A stretch of 35,654 bases of DNA from a bacterium BMS3Abin03 (GCA_022340715.1 JAJDNK010000164.1:1-35654), one strand, 5' to 3'; counted from the first letter of the stretch, positions 1-9,357 are shown. Notes: generated from the sequence alone by a model not told the origin. Program-made: numbers and translations.

Positions 1-924
1 GAAGCCTGGGTTGGAGAAGTAGCCCCTGGTATTTATGGGGCAACATATCGCCCGGATGATCAAAAACTTTTTGCCGATTCACATATTGGTTGGATCTGTT
101 ATGTGGATGAATTAACAGGTTACACTTATGCAAAAACGTACGATATTTTTGAAGATGCTGAATACCCCGATGACGGTGCGAGAAATGAAGTGTGGATTAA
201 TGGCAACCCTCATTATTTTGAAGTAGAGGTTGTCAGTCCGGTTGTTAATCTTCCAGCCAATGGAGGAAGTTATACTTTTACAGAAAACTGGTGGGCAGCC
301 AAAGTAAACGGTCCGATTTTATCTGTTACCGGAGCAGGTGCGGTTAGGTCTTTTGATTATGATAAAGAAGCTAAACGATTTACTGGTGAATTCGGTGTAT
401 TTCACATTGGTAAAGCAAGATTAGAATTCACAGATAGTTCAGGAGCATTAATTGATACCAGCTTAAGTTATGATGTAACACCCCTTGAAACATTTGTACT
501 TGATGACTCGACCGAAATTTCTTCTTCAGCAGATTCAGTACATGTTGTAATTATTGATGATGAGAATAATTTTATAGGAACTCTTGTATCCAGAACTACA
601 GAAGATTTAATAACCGGTATCAAATCTTTAACTAACAACGTTCCATCAAGATTTATATTAAAACAAAATTATCCTAATCCATTCAACGCAACAACAAAAA
701 TAAAATATACAATTCCGGATATAGGGACTTCATTTATGAAGTTCATTAAAATAAAAGTTTACGATATCCTCGGCAATGAAATAGCAACTTTAGTTAATGA
801 AGAAAAATCCGCAGGCAATTATGAGATCGAATTCGATGGAAGTTATCTTTCAAGCGGAATTTATTTTTACAGTATGCAATCAGGAACATTTACAGATACC
901 AAGAAATTCATTTTAATGAAATAG
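1..924 (+). CDS. DUF4380-like secreted protein with T9SS sorting domain, 5'-truncated
   Basis: The frame is open from the first base, so the true start lies outside the window; 307 codons are visible. Codons about 35-125 resemble the DUF4380 beta-sandwich: an aspartate/tyrosine-rich stretch, then EVW near codon 63, YFEVEVVSPVV, and an ENWW near the usual end of that core. DUF4380 has no established reaction, though such proteins often sit beside glycan-degrading genes. From about codon 221 (QNYPNPFN) to the end is a type A T9SS C-terminal domain with VYDILGNE and SGIYFY signatures. This predicts outer-membrane translocation and cleavage or attachment at the surface. The next gene starts 33 bases downstream, so co-transcription is likely. 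The DUF4380 assignment is by motif memory and moderate; the T9SS tail is clear. Confidence 0.72.
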   Translation, partial: EAWVGEVAPGIYGATYRPDDQKLFADSHIGWICYVDELTGYTYAKTYDIFEDAEYPDDGARNEVWINGNPHYFEVEVVSPVVNLPANGGSYTFTENWWAAKVNGPILSVTGAGAVRSFDYDKEAKRFTGEFGVFHIGKARLEFTDSSGALIDTSLSYDVTPLETFVLDDSTEISSSADSVHVVIIDDENNFIGTLVSRTTEDLITGIKSLTNNVPSRFILKQNYPNPFNATTKIKYTIPDIGTSFMKFIKIKVYDILGNEIATLVNEEKSAGNYEIEFDGSYLSSGIYFYSMQSGTFTDTKKFILMK

Positions 925-957
925 AACTAACAAATAATAATTTATTGGAAATATGCT

Positions 958-2304
958 ATGCGAAATCACAATTTTTATTGTTTCATATTGATTGCTTTAA
1001 TAACATTTGTATCACACAATTTGTTTGCTCAAAATCCAATTATCAGGGATCAATTTTCTGCAGATCCATCGGCAAGAGTATTTGACGGTAAAGTTTATCT
1101 TTATCCTTCTCACGATATTCTCGCTAACGAAGAAAGAGGGCGTCCCGGTTGGTTTTGTATGGAAGATTACCACGTCTTCTCCTCTGAAAATCTTACAGAC
1201 TGGACAGACCATGGTGTTATTGTAAGCCAGGGCAATGTTCCATGGGTTAATCCGAAAGGATATGCAATGTGGGCACCAGATTGTATTTCCAGAAACGGAA
1301 AATATTATTTTTATTTTCCTGCTCCGGGTAAGGATTCAACATATGGTAGAGGTTTCCACATAGGAGTTGCTGTATCGGATAAACCTTATGGACCATTTAC
1401 ACCTCAGTCAGAACCGATCAAAAATGTTCGAGGTATTGATCCGAACGTATTTATAGATAAAGACGGACAGGCATATTTATACTGGTCAGCAAGAAATATA
1501 TATGTAGCAAAGTTGAATGAGAATATGCTCGAACTTGCTTCCGAACCTCAAATTATAGCAAATCTTCCGGATAAAGGATTAAAAGAAGGTCCGTTTCTGT
1601 TTGAACGTAATGGTATTTATTATCTTACTTATCCGCATGTTGAGGATTCAACCGAAAGATTAGAATATGCAATTGCTGATAATCCCTTAGGGCCCTTTAA
1701 GATGACCGGAGTGATAATGGATGAAAAACCGGAATGTTGGACAAATCACCAATCAATTATTGAGTACAAAAATCAGTGGTTTCTTTTCTATCATCATAAT
1801 GATCTATCTCCTAATTTTGATAAAAACAGATCTGCAAGAATAGATAGCTTGTTCTTCAACGAAGATGGAACAATTCAAAAGGTAATCCCAACTTTACGTG
1901 GAGTTGGATTAACAAACGCTTCAGACAAAATACAAACTGATAGATACAGTCTCAAAAGCAATGAAGGTTCATCAATAGCATTTATAGATACATCTAATAA
2001 GTTCGGAGGCTGGAAGACAATACTCGATAATGAAAATGCCTGGGTACAATATAACGGTGTTGATTTCGGAAGTAATAAATTCAATTCGGCTAATGTAAAA
2101 GTATTATCAAAAACAGGTGGTAGCTTACAATTGAAATTAGATAACGCTGACGGACCTGTAATTTCAGAAATTGAAATTCCTAAAAATTCAGAATGGAATA
2201 TTATTGCGTCACCATTATTAGAAAATCAACCCGGAGTTCATAACCTGATTGTACAATTAAAAAATAGCAGCAATATTGAAATTGATTGGGTAAGTTTTAA
2301 ATAG
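958..2304 (+). CDS. GH43 family glycosidase (arabinofuranosidase/beta-xylosidase type) with CBM6-like C-terminus
   Basis: A 448-residue secreted enzyme. Residues 1-25 form a Sec signal peptide ending FAQ. The five-bladed propeller of GH43 follows, with its three carboxylates in expected contexts: D36 in ADPSARV (general base), D161 in GIDPNVF (pKa modulator) and E210 in KEGPFLF (general acid). Residues about 330-448 look like a CBM6-type beta-sandwich (AWVQYNGVDFG, ending EIDWVSFK). Family members remove alpha-L-arabinofuranose or beta-D-xylose from arabinoxylan or arabinan; sequence alone does not decide which. It lies 33 bases behind the T9SS-tailed gene and lacks a T9SS tail itself, so it is probably periplasmic. 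GH43 membership is confident; the exact activity is not. Confidence 0.9.
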   Translation: MRNHNFYCFILIALITFVSHNLFAQNPIIRDQFSADPSARVFDGKVYLYPSHDILANEERGRPGWFCMEDYHVFSSENLTDWTDHGVIVSQGNVPWVNPKGYAMWAPDCISRNGKYYFYFPAPGKDSTYGRGFHIGVAVSDKPYGPFTPQSEPIKNVRGIDPNVFIDKDGQAYLYWSARNIYVAKLNENMLELASEPQIIANLPDKGLKEGPFLFERNGIYYLTYPHVEDSTERLEYAIADNPLGPFKMTGVIMDEKPECWTNHQSIIEYKNQWFLFYHHNDLSPNFDKNRSARIDSLFFNEDGTIQKVIPTLRGVGLTNASDKIQTDRYSLKSNEGSSIAFIDTSNKFGGWKTILDNENAWVQYNGVDFGSNKFNSANVKVLSKTGGSLQLKLDNADGPVISEIEIPKNSEWNIIASPLLENQPGVHNLIVQLKNSSNIEIDWVSFK

Positions 2305-2390
2305 CTAAATTATAAATTTATTAAAGTAAGCAAGTTGTAATTGTATTTAGATGTTTTTTGACAAATAAAATGAGACATCCTTAATCTGTA

Positions 2391-2408
2391 TAGTGGTGAA
2401 TAACACTA
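2391..2408. promoter_or_regulatory. Imperfect palindrome upstream of the beta-helix gene
   Basis: TAGTG and CACTA are inverted arms around an 8-base centre, 42 bases before the ATG at 2450. It could be a small operator or an RNA hairpin in the leader. No consensus is known to me, and an AT-rich region yields such dyads by chance. Confidence 0.2.
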
Positions 2409-2449
2409 GTTACGGTTAATGAATTAACATAAAATCATAGGAAGTTATT

Positions 2450-4231
2450 ATGAAAAAGTTATTGTTGCTTTTTGTAGTGATGACTATCCTGATACCATTT
2501 AAGTCATCTTTTCCCCAGACTATTAATGATTACATCTCAGAGGTAAGGGGGGATACTCTTGTTATTAAAGATTATTCTGAAATGAATAATCAACCAAACT
2601 CTTTGAATTGGGTCCTGCTCCTGGATACTAATGATGTTCCCGCAGGACGTGTCTATTTGCTACAAGCAGGTAGGTTTTACCCAAACACTTATAGTCCAAC
2701 CAGCTCTTCCAAACATCCGACAGTAATTGTGGGATCTAATCCTACAATGATAGTAAACAATAAAAACGTAGCGTCTTCTCCCCCGTTGATATGTACCGAC
2801 AGTTCAGCAGTAGGACCAGCTATCGGTATTAATGCAGGCGGCGATCTCACCATAAAGAATTGTCAACTTGTTAATACAACGAATAACGGTAATAATGGAG
2901 TACTCTTTACTAATACATTGGCTTCTAACCTGCATTTAGTTTATGATAACTGTTTATTTGAACATACGGCTCACTGGTTTGTATGGATACGCAATTATTC
3001 AAATGAAAATGTAACTTTCAGAAATTGTTACTTTGTTAATATGAACGGTCAACCTTGCCGGCGTGATGGTGGTGTATTCATATCTTTTTACAATCAGGAT
3101 ACACTATTAGTTGAAAACTGTACTCATGTTATGGCTCAGGGTTCTTTGTATAAGTTTATGATTTATCCAGATAGCCACCCACCTTTTTATCCTCATGATT
3201 ATGAATTCAAAAAAATAATTTTCAATCATAATACATTCGTTAATTGTGCCGGAACTGTCTTTATGAATCCCGGATATCAGAGTAATGTCACGCTTACCAG
3301 TAACATATTCATAAATTGTAATGTACAGGGTTTTGCGCCTATTCTTGGCACATTGGATATAGGTGAAGTTGATCCGGACAGCCTGCCTATGGGTTTAGTT
3401 AATGTTTATGATTCTGCAGAAGCTCCAATAAAATTCTATGTCGATAGAAACCTCATCTTTAATGATCCTTCTCTTTCCGGCATAGATGACATCTTGAATA
3501 CAAATGAAGTTAATGGCGTAACAAACTGGAAAACGCAAATGATTACTATGAATGAGAGAACTCAATTGATGTTTGATAATGATACCAAGTATCCTTATCT
3601 AATTGAAGGCGAATGGTTTGAAACGCTGCCTAATTTTACAGATCCTCAGGATTTGTTAACTACCCAGCTCACAAATTTAAAAGCTTTTGCTCTTTCAACA
3701 GTAGATATCACGAGTACGGCAGTATTACCCGATTGGCGAATAATTAATACCGGCCCAGATAAGATAGTCTATCCCGACTGGCCAATCCCTGTTGACCTAT
3801 CGTACAATGACAGTGAATTACTTACTGGTGGAATAGGTAGTTTTCCTATAGGTGACCTGAATTGGTTCCCGGTTCAAAAAGCAGCATGGTTAGCTCAAAG
3901 AGATTATGAGTATGAACTACTTGACCAGTGGCTAAGAACTGATATTGAGAAGGATAATCCTTCATCACTTGAATTCAAACTTCAACAAAATTACCCAAAT
4001 CCGTTCAATCCTAGCACAATGATAAGTTTTACTATTCCTGAAGCAGGTTATGTAACTTTGAAAGTTTACAACACTTTGGGTGAGGAAGTAGCTACTTTGC
4101 TGGACGGCTTTAAATCTGCCCAATCTTATGAAATCAAGTTTGATGGAACGGATTTAGCAAACGGAGTCTATTTGTACAGCTTAGAAGAAGGAAATAATAT
4201 TATTACAAAGAAGATGATTCTTTTAAGATGA
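2450..4231 (+). CDS. Secreted parallel beta-helix protein with T9SS sorting domain
   Basis: A 593-residue protein. Residues 1-23 are a signal peptide ending FPQ. The middle (about 65-300) has short repeating rungs with Asn/Cys ladders, such as LTIKNCQLVN, LVYDNCLFEH, VTFRNCYFVN and VTLTSNIFIN, the pattern of a right-handed parallel beta-helix like pectate lyases and rhamnogalacturonases. I see no recognisable catalytic motif, so I assign no reaction. The C-terminus, from about residue 512 (NYPNPFNP at 514-521), is a T9SS type A sorting domain with NTLGEEVATL and NGVYLYSL. Surface location beside xylan-debranching enzymes suggests a glycan-binding or lyase-like role (inference). The start is set by AGGAAG about 8 bases upstream of ATG. 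It could be a DUF4957/DUF5123-type protein. Confidence 0.78.
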   Translation: MKKLLLLFVVMTILIPFKSSFPQTINDYISEVRGDTLVIKDYSEMNNQPNSLNWVLLLDTNDVPAGRVYLLQAGRFYPNTYSPTSSSKHPTVIVGSNPTMIVNNKNVASSPPLICTDSSAVGPAIGINAGGDLTIKNCQLVNTTNNGNNGVLFTNTLASNLHLVYDNCLFEHTAHWFVWIRNYSNENVTFRNCYFVNMNGQPCRRDGGVFISFYNQDTLLVENCTHVMAQGSLYKFMIYPDSHPPFYPHDYEFKKIIFNHNTFVNCAGTVFMNPGYQSNVTLTSNIFINCNVQGFAPILGTLDIGEVDPDSLPMGLVNVYDSAEAPIKFYVDRNLIFNDPSLSGIDDILNTNEVNGVTNWKTQMITMNERTQLMFDNDTKYPYLIEGEWFETLPNFTDPQDLLTTQLTNLKAFALSTVDITSTAVLPDWRIINTGPDKIVYPDWPIPVDLSYNDSELLTGGIGSFPIGDLNWFPVQKAAWLAQRDYEYELLDQWLRTDIEKDNPSSLEFKLQQNYPNPFNPSTMISFTIPEAGYVTLKVYNTLGEEVATLLDGFKSAQSYEIKFDGTDLANGVYLYSLEEGNNIITKKMILLR

Positions 4232-4335
4232 GGAAAGGATTAAGAATAGAATCATTATTTATTATAAAAAGCGTTCAAGAAAATACAGATAGAGTAAGAT
4301 TTCAAATGTTTTTTCTCTAAAGTAGCGAATTCTGC

Positions 4336-4365
4336 ATTTGACTGCTATGTAAATCTGTGTCAAAT
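4336..4365. promoter_or_regulatory. Inverted repeat in the leader of the first GH3 gene
   Basis: ATTTGAC (4336-4342) is repeated inverted as GTCAAAT (4359-4365) with a 16-base spacer, 70 bases upstream of the GH3 start. The spacing suits a dimeric regulator, but the half-site also resembles a TTGAC-type promoter element. It sits in the 204-base gap 4232-4435, where I see nothing else. Confidence 0.25.
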
Positions 4366-4435
4366 TTTGTAAATCCTTTATGCGAATATTTTAAAAAAAA
4401 CATTTCTTGAAAAACAAATAATATCGGAGTATTAA

Positions 4436-7216
4436 ATGGTACGAAATGTCTACAAAACTATAGTTGCAGTAATAGTTTTCTTGTTTCTCAATTCTACCTT
4501 AGGTGTAGCACAGACTATTACAATTAATGCGGGAGATAATCAAACAATAAATTGGGAAAAAATACATACCGCAAAACTCGATGGGAGTGTCTCGGATGGA
4601 ATAGAAGTAGAATGGACCTGTCCGCAAAATTCAGAAGTAATTTTTAAAGATGCGTCCAATCCGAATACAGAAGTAACTTTCCCCCGCACCGGTTATTACT
4701 TATTAGTTCTTTCATCTTTAGAAACCGGTAATAACCAGATAAGCAGCTCTGTAATTGTTAATGTTTTTAAACCACATTCCTATAAAGAGAGGCTTTCTGA
4801 TCTAATAAATTTAATGACAGTTGATGAGAAGATTAAACAATTAACCAATCAATCTGATTCTATTCCACGCTTAGGACTTGCCAAGTACAACTATTGGAGT
4901 GAAGCATTACATGGTATACTTGCGAGTGATGTAACATCATTTCCACAGGCTGTTGCGATGGGTTCTACCTGGGATCCTAATTTAATATTTCGTGTAGGTT
5001 CCGTTATATCAGATGAAGCACGTGCTTATAATGTAGCTTATGGAAAAGGACTAACTTATTGGAGTCCTACTATTAATATAGCACGCGATCCACGCTGGGG
5101 ACGTAATGAAGAATCCTATAGTGAAGATCCTTATCTGCTCTCACGTATGGGTGTTTCATTTGTTAAGGGTATGCAGGGAAACGATCCTTATTATCTAAAA
5201 ACTGTTTCTACTCCTAAACACTTCATTGCAAATAACGAAGAAGAACGCCGTCATACTGGTTCTTCCGATGTTGATATGCGAAGTTTGTTTGAATATTATT
5301 TACCTGCATTTCATAGTGCAATAGTTGAAGGAAAAGCTTACTCAATTATGGGGGCATACAATGAACTTAATCAGGTTCCGTGTAATGCAAATACATTCTT
5401 ATTAAACGATCTGTTAAGAAGGAAATGGGGATTTAAAGGTTATGTAGTTTCTGACTGCGGAGCCATTTTCGATATGTTATTTGGACACCATTATTTTAAA
5501 ACCGGTCCGGAAGCTGCTGCAAGAAGTATACTTGCAGGTTGTGATTTAAATTGTGGTGTAGCCTACCGTAGATTCCTGCAGGAAGCACTGGATAAAAATT
5601 TATTGGGAGAAAAAGATCTTGATAGCGCTTTAACAAGAGTTCTTTCCGCACGTTTCAGATTGGGTGAATTCGATCCACCTGAAGAGGTACCTTACAGTTC
5701 AATTACAAAAGATAAACTTGACAGCAAAGAAAATCGTGATCTTGCTCTTGAAGTTGCACAAAAATCGATTGTCCTTTTGAAGAATGAGGGAATCTTACCA
5801 TTAAAGAAAGATAAAGTAAAATCCGTTGCTGTTATTGGTCCAAATGCTATAAATGCACAATTAGGTATTTACAGTGGCTTTCCTACAGTACAAGTTAGTC
5901 CTCTTGAAGGAATAAAGGACAAAGCTGAATCCCTTGGGATAAAAGTAGAATATACACTTGGATCCAGTCTTGGCGGCGGTTTGTTAAGCCCTGTTGAAAC
6001 GCAGTATTTCGGTAAAGTTGAAGGTACTGATAAAACCGGAATGAAGGGTGAATATTTTAATAATATGAAATTATCCGGGGAACCTGTTGTAACCAGGATT
6101 GATCCAAATGTAGATTTCAATTTCGGAACTAAATCCCCCGCCCCGGGAATTCCCGAGGATCAGTTTTCTGTAAGATGGACTGGAAAAATAATTCCGCCTG
6201 ACACAGTCCATCATATCGGCACAAGTTGTGATGATGGTTCACGCTTATACGTAGATGGAAAATTAATAATAGATGACTGGCATGATCACGGTGAAAGACC
6301 AATTAGTAAAGCGATAGAATTACTCCCCGGTAAAGAATATGATGTAGTATTTGAATATTACGATAATACTTTAGGTGCAGTTGCAAAGTTAACATGGGAT
6401 CTTAGTCAAAAGAATTTTGATAAAGCCAAAGAAGTTGCCGCAAATAGTGATGCTGTTATTCTTATTTTGGGAATTTCACCCGGCATTTCTCAGGAAGAAT
6501 TGGATCGTACGGAAATCGAATTACCGCAAGTTCAAATAGATCTTCTTGATGCAGTGTCATCTGCTAATCCTAATATTGTTGTTGTTCTCATAAACGGTGG
6601 ACCTGTTGCTTTTAAAGGTACTGATGATAAGGCAAATGCTATTGTTGAGGCATGGTACGCAGGAGAATTTGGCGGAAAAGCAATTGCGGATGTTTTGTTC
6701 GGTGATGTTAATCCCGGTGGAAAACTTCCTGAAACATTTTATGCGTCCACAAAAGAGCTTCCTCCTATGTATGATTACGATCTTATTAATCATCCACGCA
6801 CGTATATGTATTTTGAAAAACCGGTATTATTCCCGTTTGGTCATGGACTTTCATACACCACGTTTGAATACAGTAATTTAAATCTTGCCAACGACAAAAT
6901 TTCCGACGACGGTGAAGTTAATTTACAATTCACAATTAAGAATACCGGTGAAATGAAAGGAGATGAAGTAGCGCAGATTTATGTTCATAGTATGGATGCG
7001 ACAATAAAAGTACCGATCAATCAGTTAAAACGCTTTCAAAGAATTACACTTTTACCTGGAGAAAGTAAAACACTCACATTCAAAATACCGGCGAAAGAAT
7101 TATCTTTTTACGATATCGAAACAAATGATTTTAAAACAATACCGGGAAAATGGGAGATTCAGGTTGGAAGTTCTTCAAAAGATATCCGATTTGCAAAAAT
7201 TATTTCCATTGAATGA
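4436..7216 (+). CDS. GH3 glycosidase with N-terminal PKD-like and inserted PA14 domains
   Basis: A 926-residue secreted enzyme. Domains in order: signal peptide 1-26 (ending VAQ); an Ig/PKD-like domain about 27-110 (NAGDNQTINW, ending SSVIVNVF); the GH3 barrel about 117-400 with nucleophile D340 in VVSDCGA; the GH3 alpha/beta sandwich interrupted at about 535-655 by a PA14 domain (KGEYFNN, DGSRLYVDG); and a C-terminal FnIII-like domain (GHGLSYTTFEYS). The acid/base is probably E687 or E688 in SQEELDRTEIELP. PA14-bearing GH3 enzymes are usually beta-xylosidases or beta-glucosidases releasing sugar from non-reducing ends. In this xylan-type context beta-xylosidase is favoured (inference). The extra PKD-like domain is uncommon and absent from the second GH3 here. 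It has no T9SS tail, so it is probably periplasmic. Confidence 0.92.
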   Translation: MVRNVYKTIVAVIVFLFLNSTLGVAQTITINAGDNQTINWEKIHTAKLDGSVSDGIEVEWTCPQNSEVIFKDASNPNTEVTFPRTGYYLLVLSSLETGNNQISSSVIVNVFKPHSYKERLSDLINLMTVDEKIKQLTNQSDSIPRLGLAKYNYWSEALHGILASDVTSFPQAVAMGSTWDPNLIFRVGSVISDEARAYNVAYGKGLTYWSPTINIARDPRWGRNEESYSEDPYLLSRMGVSFVKGMQGNDPYYLKTVSTPKHFIANNEEERRHTGSSDVDMRSLFEYYLPAFHSAIVEGKAYSIMGAYNELNQVPCNANTFLLNDLLRRKWGFKGYVVSDCGAIFDMLFGHHYFKTGPEAAARSILAGCDLNCGVAYRRFLQEALDKNLLGEKDLDSALTRVLSARFRLGEFDPPEEVPYSSITKDKLDSKENRDLALEVAQKSIVLLKNEGILPLKKDKVKSVAVIGPNAINAQLGIYSGFPTVQVSPLEGIKDKAESLGIKVEYTLGSSLGGGLLSPVETQYFGKVEGTDKTGMKGEYFNNMKLSGEPVVTRIDPNVDFNFGTKSPAPGIPEDQFSVRWTGKIIPPDTVHHIGTSCDDGSRLYVDGKLIIDDWHDHGERPISKAIELLPGKEYDVVFEYYDNTLGAVAKLTWDLSQKNFDKAKEVAANSDAVILILGISPGISQEELDRTEIELPQVQIDLLDAVSSANPNIVVVLINGGPVAFKGTDDKANAIVEAWYAGEFGGKAIADVLFGDVNPGGKLPETFYASTKELPPMYDYDLINHPRTYMYFEKPVLFPFGHGLSYTTFEYSNLNLANDKISDDGEVNLQFTIKNTGEMKGDEVAQIYVHSMDATIKVPINQLKRFQRITLLPGESKTLTFKIPAKELSFYDIETNDFKTIPGKWEIQVGSSSKDIRFAKIISIE

Positions 7217-7227
7217 GAAATAATTCT

Positions 7228-7247
7228 CTCAAAAAAATAATTTTGAG
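7228..7247 (+). terminator. Short hairpin after the first GH3 gene
   Basis: CTCAAAA (7228-7234) pairs with TTTTGAG (7241-7247) across a 6-base loop, 12 bases after the GH3 stop. The stem is only 7 bp with no clear T-run after it, so it may be a weak terminator or an mRNA 3' end. Confidence 0.35.
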
Positions 7248-7329
7248 TAAATTTGCTATATAGTAATTTATGAGGGAACAAAGAAAGGCTTATGCTGTAT
7301 TCTCAGTAAATAAAATTACGACTAAATAA

Positions 7330-7347
7330 CTGGTTAAATATAACCGG
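7330..7347 (+). promoter_or_regulatory. Hairpin/dyad just upstream of the symporter start
   Basis: CTGGTTA (7330-7336) and TAACCGG (7341-7347) form a 7-bp stem with one G-T pair and an AATA loop, 27 bases before the symporter ATG. The position could allow control of symporter expression as an operator or leader hairpin. No known family is recognised. Confidence 0.3.
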
Positions 7348-7374
7348 ATTGCTAAACTACCATAGAGAAATATA

Positions 7375-9054
7375 ATGAATTCAATGCCTTTAGGTTTCTT
7401 TGATTGGGGGATAATGATAGTTTACTTTGCATTTATTGTCTGGATCGGATTTTATCTCAAAAAGTTTACAAAATCCGATGATGATTTTTTCCTCGCCGGT
7501 AGAAGAAACAGCATGTGGGTTTGTGGTATTGCTTTTATGTCAGCTAATATGGGTTCGATGGAAGTAATTGGTTACACCGGACAAAGTGTTAAGTATGGAT
7601 TATATGCTGCACATTTTTATCTGATCGGTGCTGTTCCCGCAATGTTGTTCCTCGGTGTTTTTATGATGCCTTTTTATTATCACAGTAAGATTAAATCTAT
7701 TCCCGGATATTTGAAAGCTCGTTTCAATGAAAGTGCGCGGGTTTTTAACGCTGCAATGTTTGTAGTGAATATGATTCTGGTTTCAGGGATTGCACTTTAT
7801 CTTCAGGCTTTAATCTTCCACACTTTCCTTGGATGGAACTGGGATTTAAGCATATGGCTTTCTGCAATTTTTGTAGCTCTTTATGTTACATTAAGCGGTT
7901 TACTTTCAGCAATGTTTACAGAGATTGTACAATTCTTTTTAATATGGGGTGGTATATTAATCTTACCAATTTTGGGATTAGTCGATATCGGGGGTCCTGC
8001 AGAAATTTCTGCAAATCTTTCTGAAGGTTTCAAAACACTTTGGGCAACTTCTGGTAGTCCTGCAGATAATCCAATGTATGTTACGTGGGGAGGATTAGTA
8101 CTTGGATTAGGTTTTGCCATTGCATTTGGTTACTGGACAACAGATTTCTTAATTATACAACGGGCTTTCTCAGCAAAGGACTTACGTTCTGCGAGAATGA
8201 CTCCAATTATAGGTTCATATTTCAAACTATTACTCGGTGCAGTTGTTGTTGGTACGGGGTTAATTGCTTTAGTACTTATGAATGATTCATCGAGCGGGTT
8301 TAGCTTGTTAGTGGAAGGAGGAAAAACCAATTATGATTCTGTGCTGCCTTTGCTGATGCAGAGGTATTTTACGCCGGGTCTTATTGGTGTTGGCGTTACT
8401 TCAATGATCGCGATGTTTATGGCCGGTATGGCCGGTAATATGAGCTCTTTCAATGCAGTTTGGACATACGATATTTATCATTCTGTTATAAATAAAAAAG
8501 CTACATCACAAAAACTTCTGCAGATTGGAAGAATAACAACTGTTGCAGGAATTTTGCTAAGTGTTGCTGGCGCGTACATTGCGCGCAGCATGCCTACAGT
8601 CATTGATTATCTTCAAGCAATCAGTTCAATGTTTTTAGCTCCTTCCGTTGCAATTATTATCCTCGGTATGTTCTGGAAATTTATAACTCCCAAAGGAGGA
8701 TTATGGGGAATGCTGATTGGAACTCTTGTAGCGGTTCTGTTATTTATTGCACAGGAAGCTAAAATAATTCCCATAAGTTTCGTCATCCCGGGTTTCAGTG
8801 GAGCGGGTGAACAATCCTTTATGGCTGCAAATTTTTGGCGTGCTGTTTGGGCTTGGTTAATTTCGACTGGAACCGCTATCATCATTAGTTTCTTTACAAA
8901 AAATAAAACTGATGAAGAGTTAACAGGTTATGTAAAAGGGCTGATTGATAAAAATGAAGCTGTAGTAGAAAAAACTACATGGAATAAGAAACCAGAGTTC
9001 TGGGCTGCCATTACATTGGTAATCTTTATAATCATAAACATTTTACTTTGGTAG
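7375..9054 (+). CDS. Sodium:solute symporter (SSS/SLC5 family), probable sugar importer
   Basis: A 559-residue polytopic inner-membrane protein with about 13-14 hydrophobic segments and no signal peptide. Family marks are the DDFFLAGRR loop after the first helix, SANMGSMEVIGYTGQ in the second, an EIVQFFLIWGG helix, and FMAGMAGNMSSFNAVWTYDIY near the sodium-site region. SSS proteins use the sodium gradient to bring in sugars, amino acids or organic acids; the SLC5 sugar-transporter branch fits this locus. It is the only transporter in the window, so it probably carries the monosaccharide released by the neighbouring glycosidases (inference: xylose, arabinose, fucose/galactose or a uronate). 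A small membrane gene follows after 10 bases, then the metabolic trio. Confidence 0.92.
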   Translation: MNSMPLGFFDWGIMIVYFAFIVWIGFYLKKFTKSDDDFFLAGRRNSMWVCGIAFMSANMGSMEVIGYTGQSVKYGLYAAHFYLIGAVPAMLFLGVFMMPFYYHSKIKSIPGYLKARFNESARVFNAAMFVVNMILVSGIALYLQALIFHTFLGWNWDLSIWLSAIFVALYVTLSGLLSAMFTEIVQFFLIWGGILILPILGLVDIGGPAEISANLSEGFKTLWATSGSPADNPMYVTWGGLVLGLGFAIAFGYWTTDFLIIQRAFSAKDLRSARMTPIIGSYFKLLLGAVVVGTGLIALVLMNDSSSGFSLLVEGGKTNYDSVLPLLMQRYFTPGLIGVGVTSMIAMFMAGMAGNMSSFNAVWTYDIYHSVINKKATSQKLLQIGRITTVAGILLSVAGAYIARSMPTVIDYLQAISSMFLAPSVAIIILGMFWKFITPKGGLWGMLIGTLVAVLLFIAQEAKIIPISFVIPGFSGAGEQSFMAANFWRAVWAWLISTGTAIIISFFTKNKTDEELTGYVKGLIDKNEAVVEKTTWNKKPEFWAAITLVIFIIINILLW

Positions 9055-9064
9055 GAGCGAATTA

Positions 9065-9289
9065 ATGGAAACTGAAAAAGGAATGAGAAGCATCTGGTTT
9101 TTTGTGGGATTAATAATGCTGACAATCGGTATTCTTGTTTTTCTCGCAGGCATTTACGAATTAATAAACCCAACTATTCAGGACATAAAACTCATCAATC
9201 TTCATACAAATATTTGGTGGGGAGCATTAATAGCTATTACAGGTCTGATCTATATTGTAAAAAATAAAAACAAATATGTCGATAAGTAG
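9065..9289 (+). CDS. Small two-helix membrane protein, candidate symporter partner
   Basis: A 74-residue protein not assigned to a family. Residues about 9-31 and 46-66 are hydrophobic helices (WFFVGLIMLTIGILVFLAGI; WWGALIAITGLIYIV), joined by a short polar loop and ending in a lysine-rich tail (KNKNKYVDK), which predicts a cytoplasmic C-terminus. A GGAG ribosome site lies at 9054-9057, overlapping the end of the symporter stop codon, and only 10 bases separate the genes, so translation is probably coupled. Some SSS transporters use small membrane partners (the DUF485 and DUF4212 types beside acetate and other organic-acid symporters). I do not claim homology to those, only the analogy of position and size. 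Confidence 0.75.
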   Translation: METEKGMRSIWFFVGLIMLTIGILVFLAGIYELINPTIQDIKLINLHTNIWWGALIAITGLIYIVKNKNKYVDK

Positions 9290-9357
9290 TTTTAATTTTT
9301 TAAAATAATTCGTATCTAATAAATATTCCTATTCGATAGAAAAAATGAATCTAGTTT

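Noticed and set aside
2306..2320. TAAATT-ATA-AATTTA palindrome after the first GH43 gene as a terminator
   Set aside because: All A/T, 6-bp arms and a 3-base loop; unlikely to be stable and expected by chance.
9290..9357. Separate promoter or terminator between the small membrane gene and the reductase
   Set aside because: The gap is only 68 bases; TTTTAA/TTAAAA arms are A/T only and CTAT-tcg-ATAG has a 4-bp stem. Not distinguishable from background.
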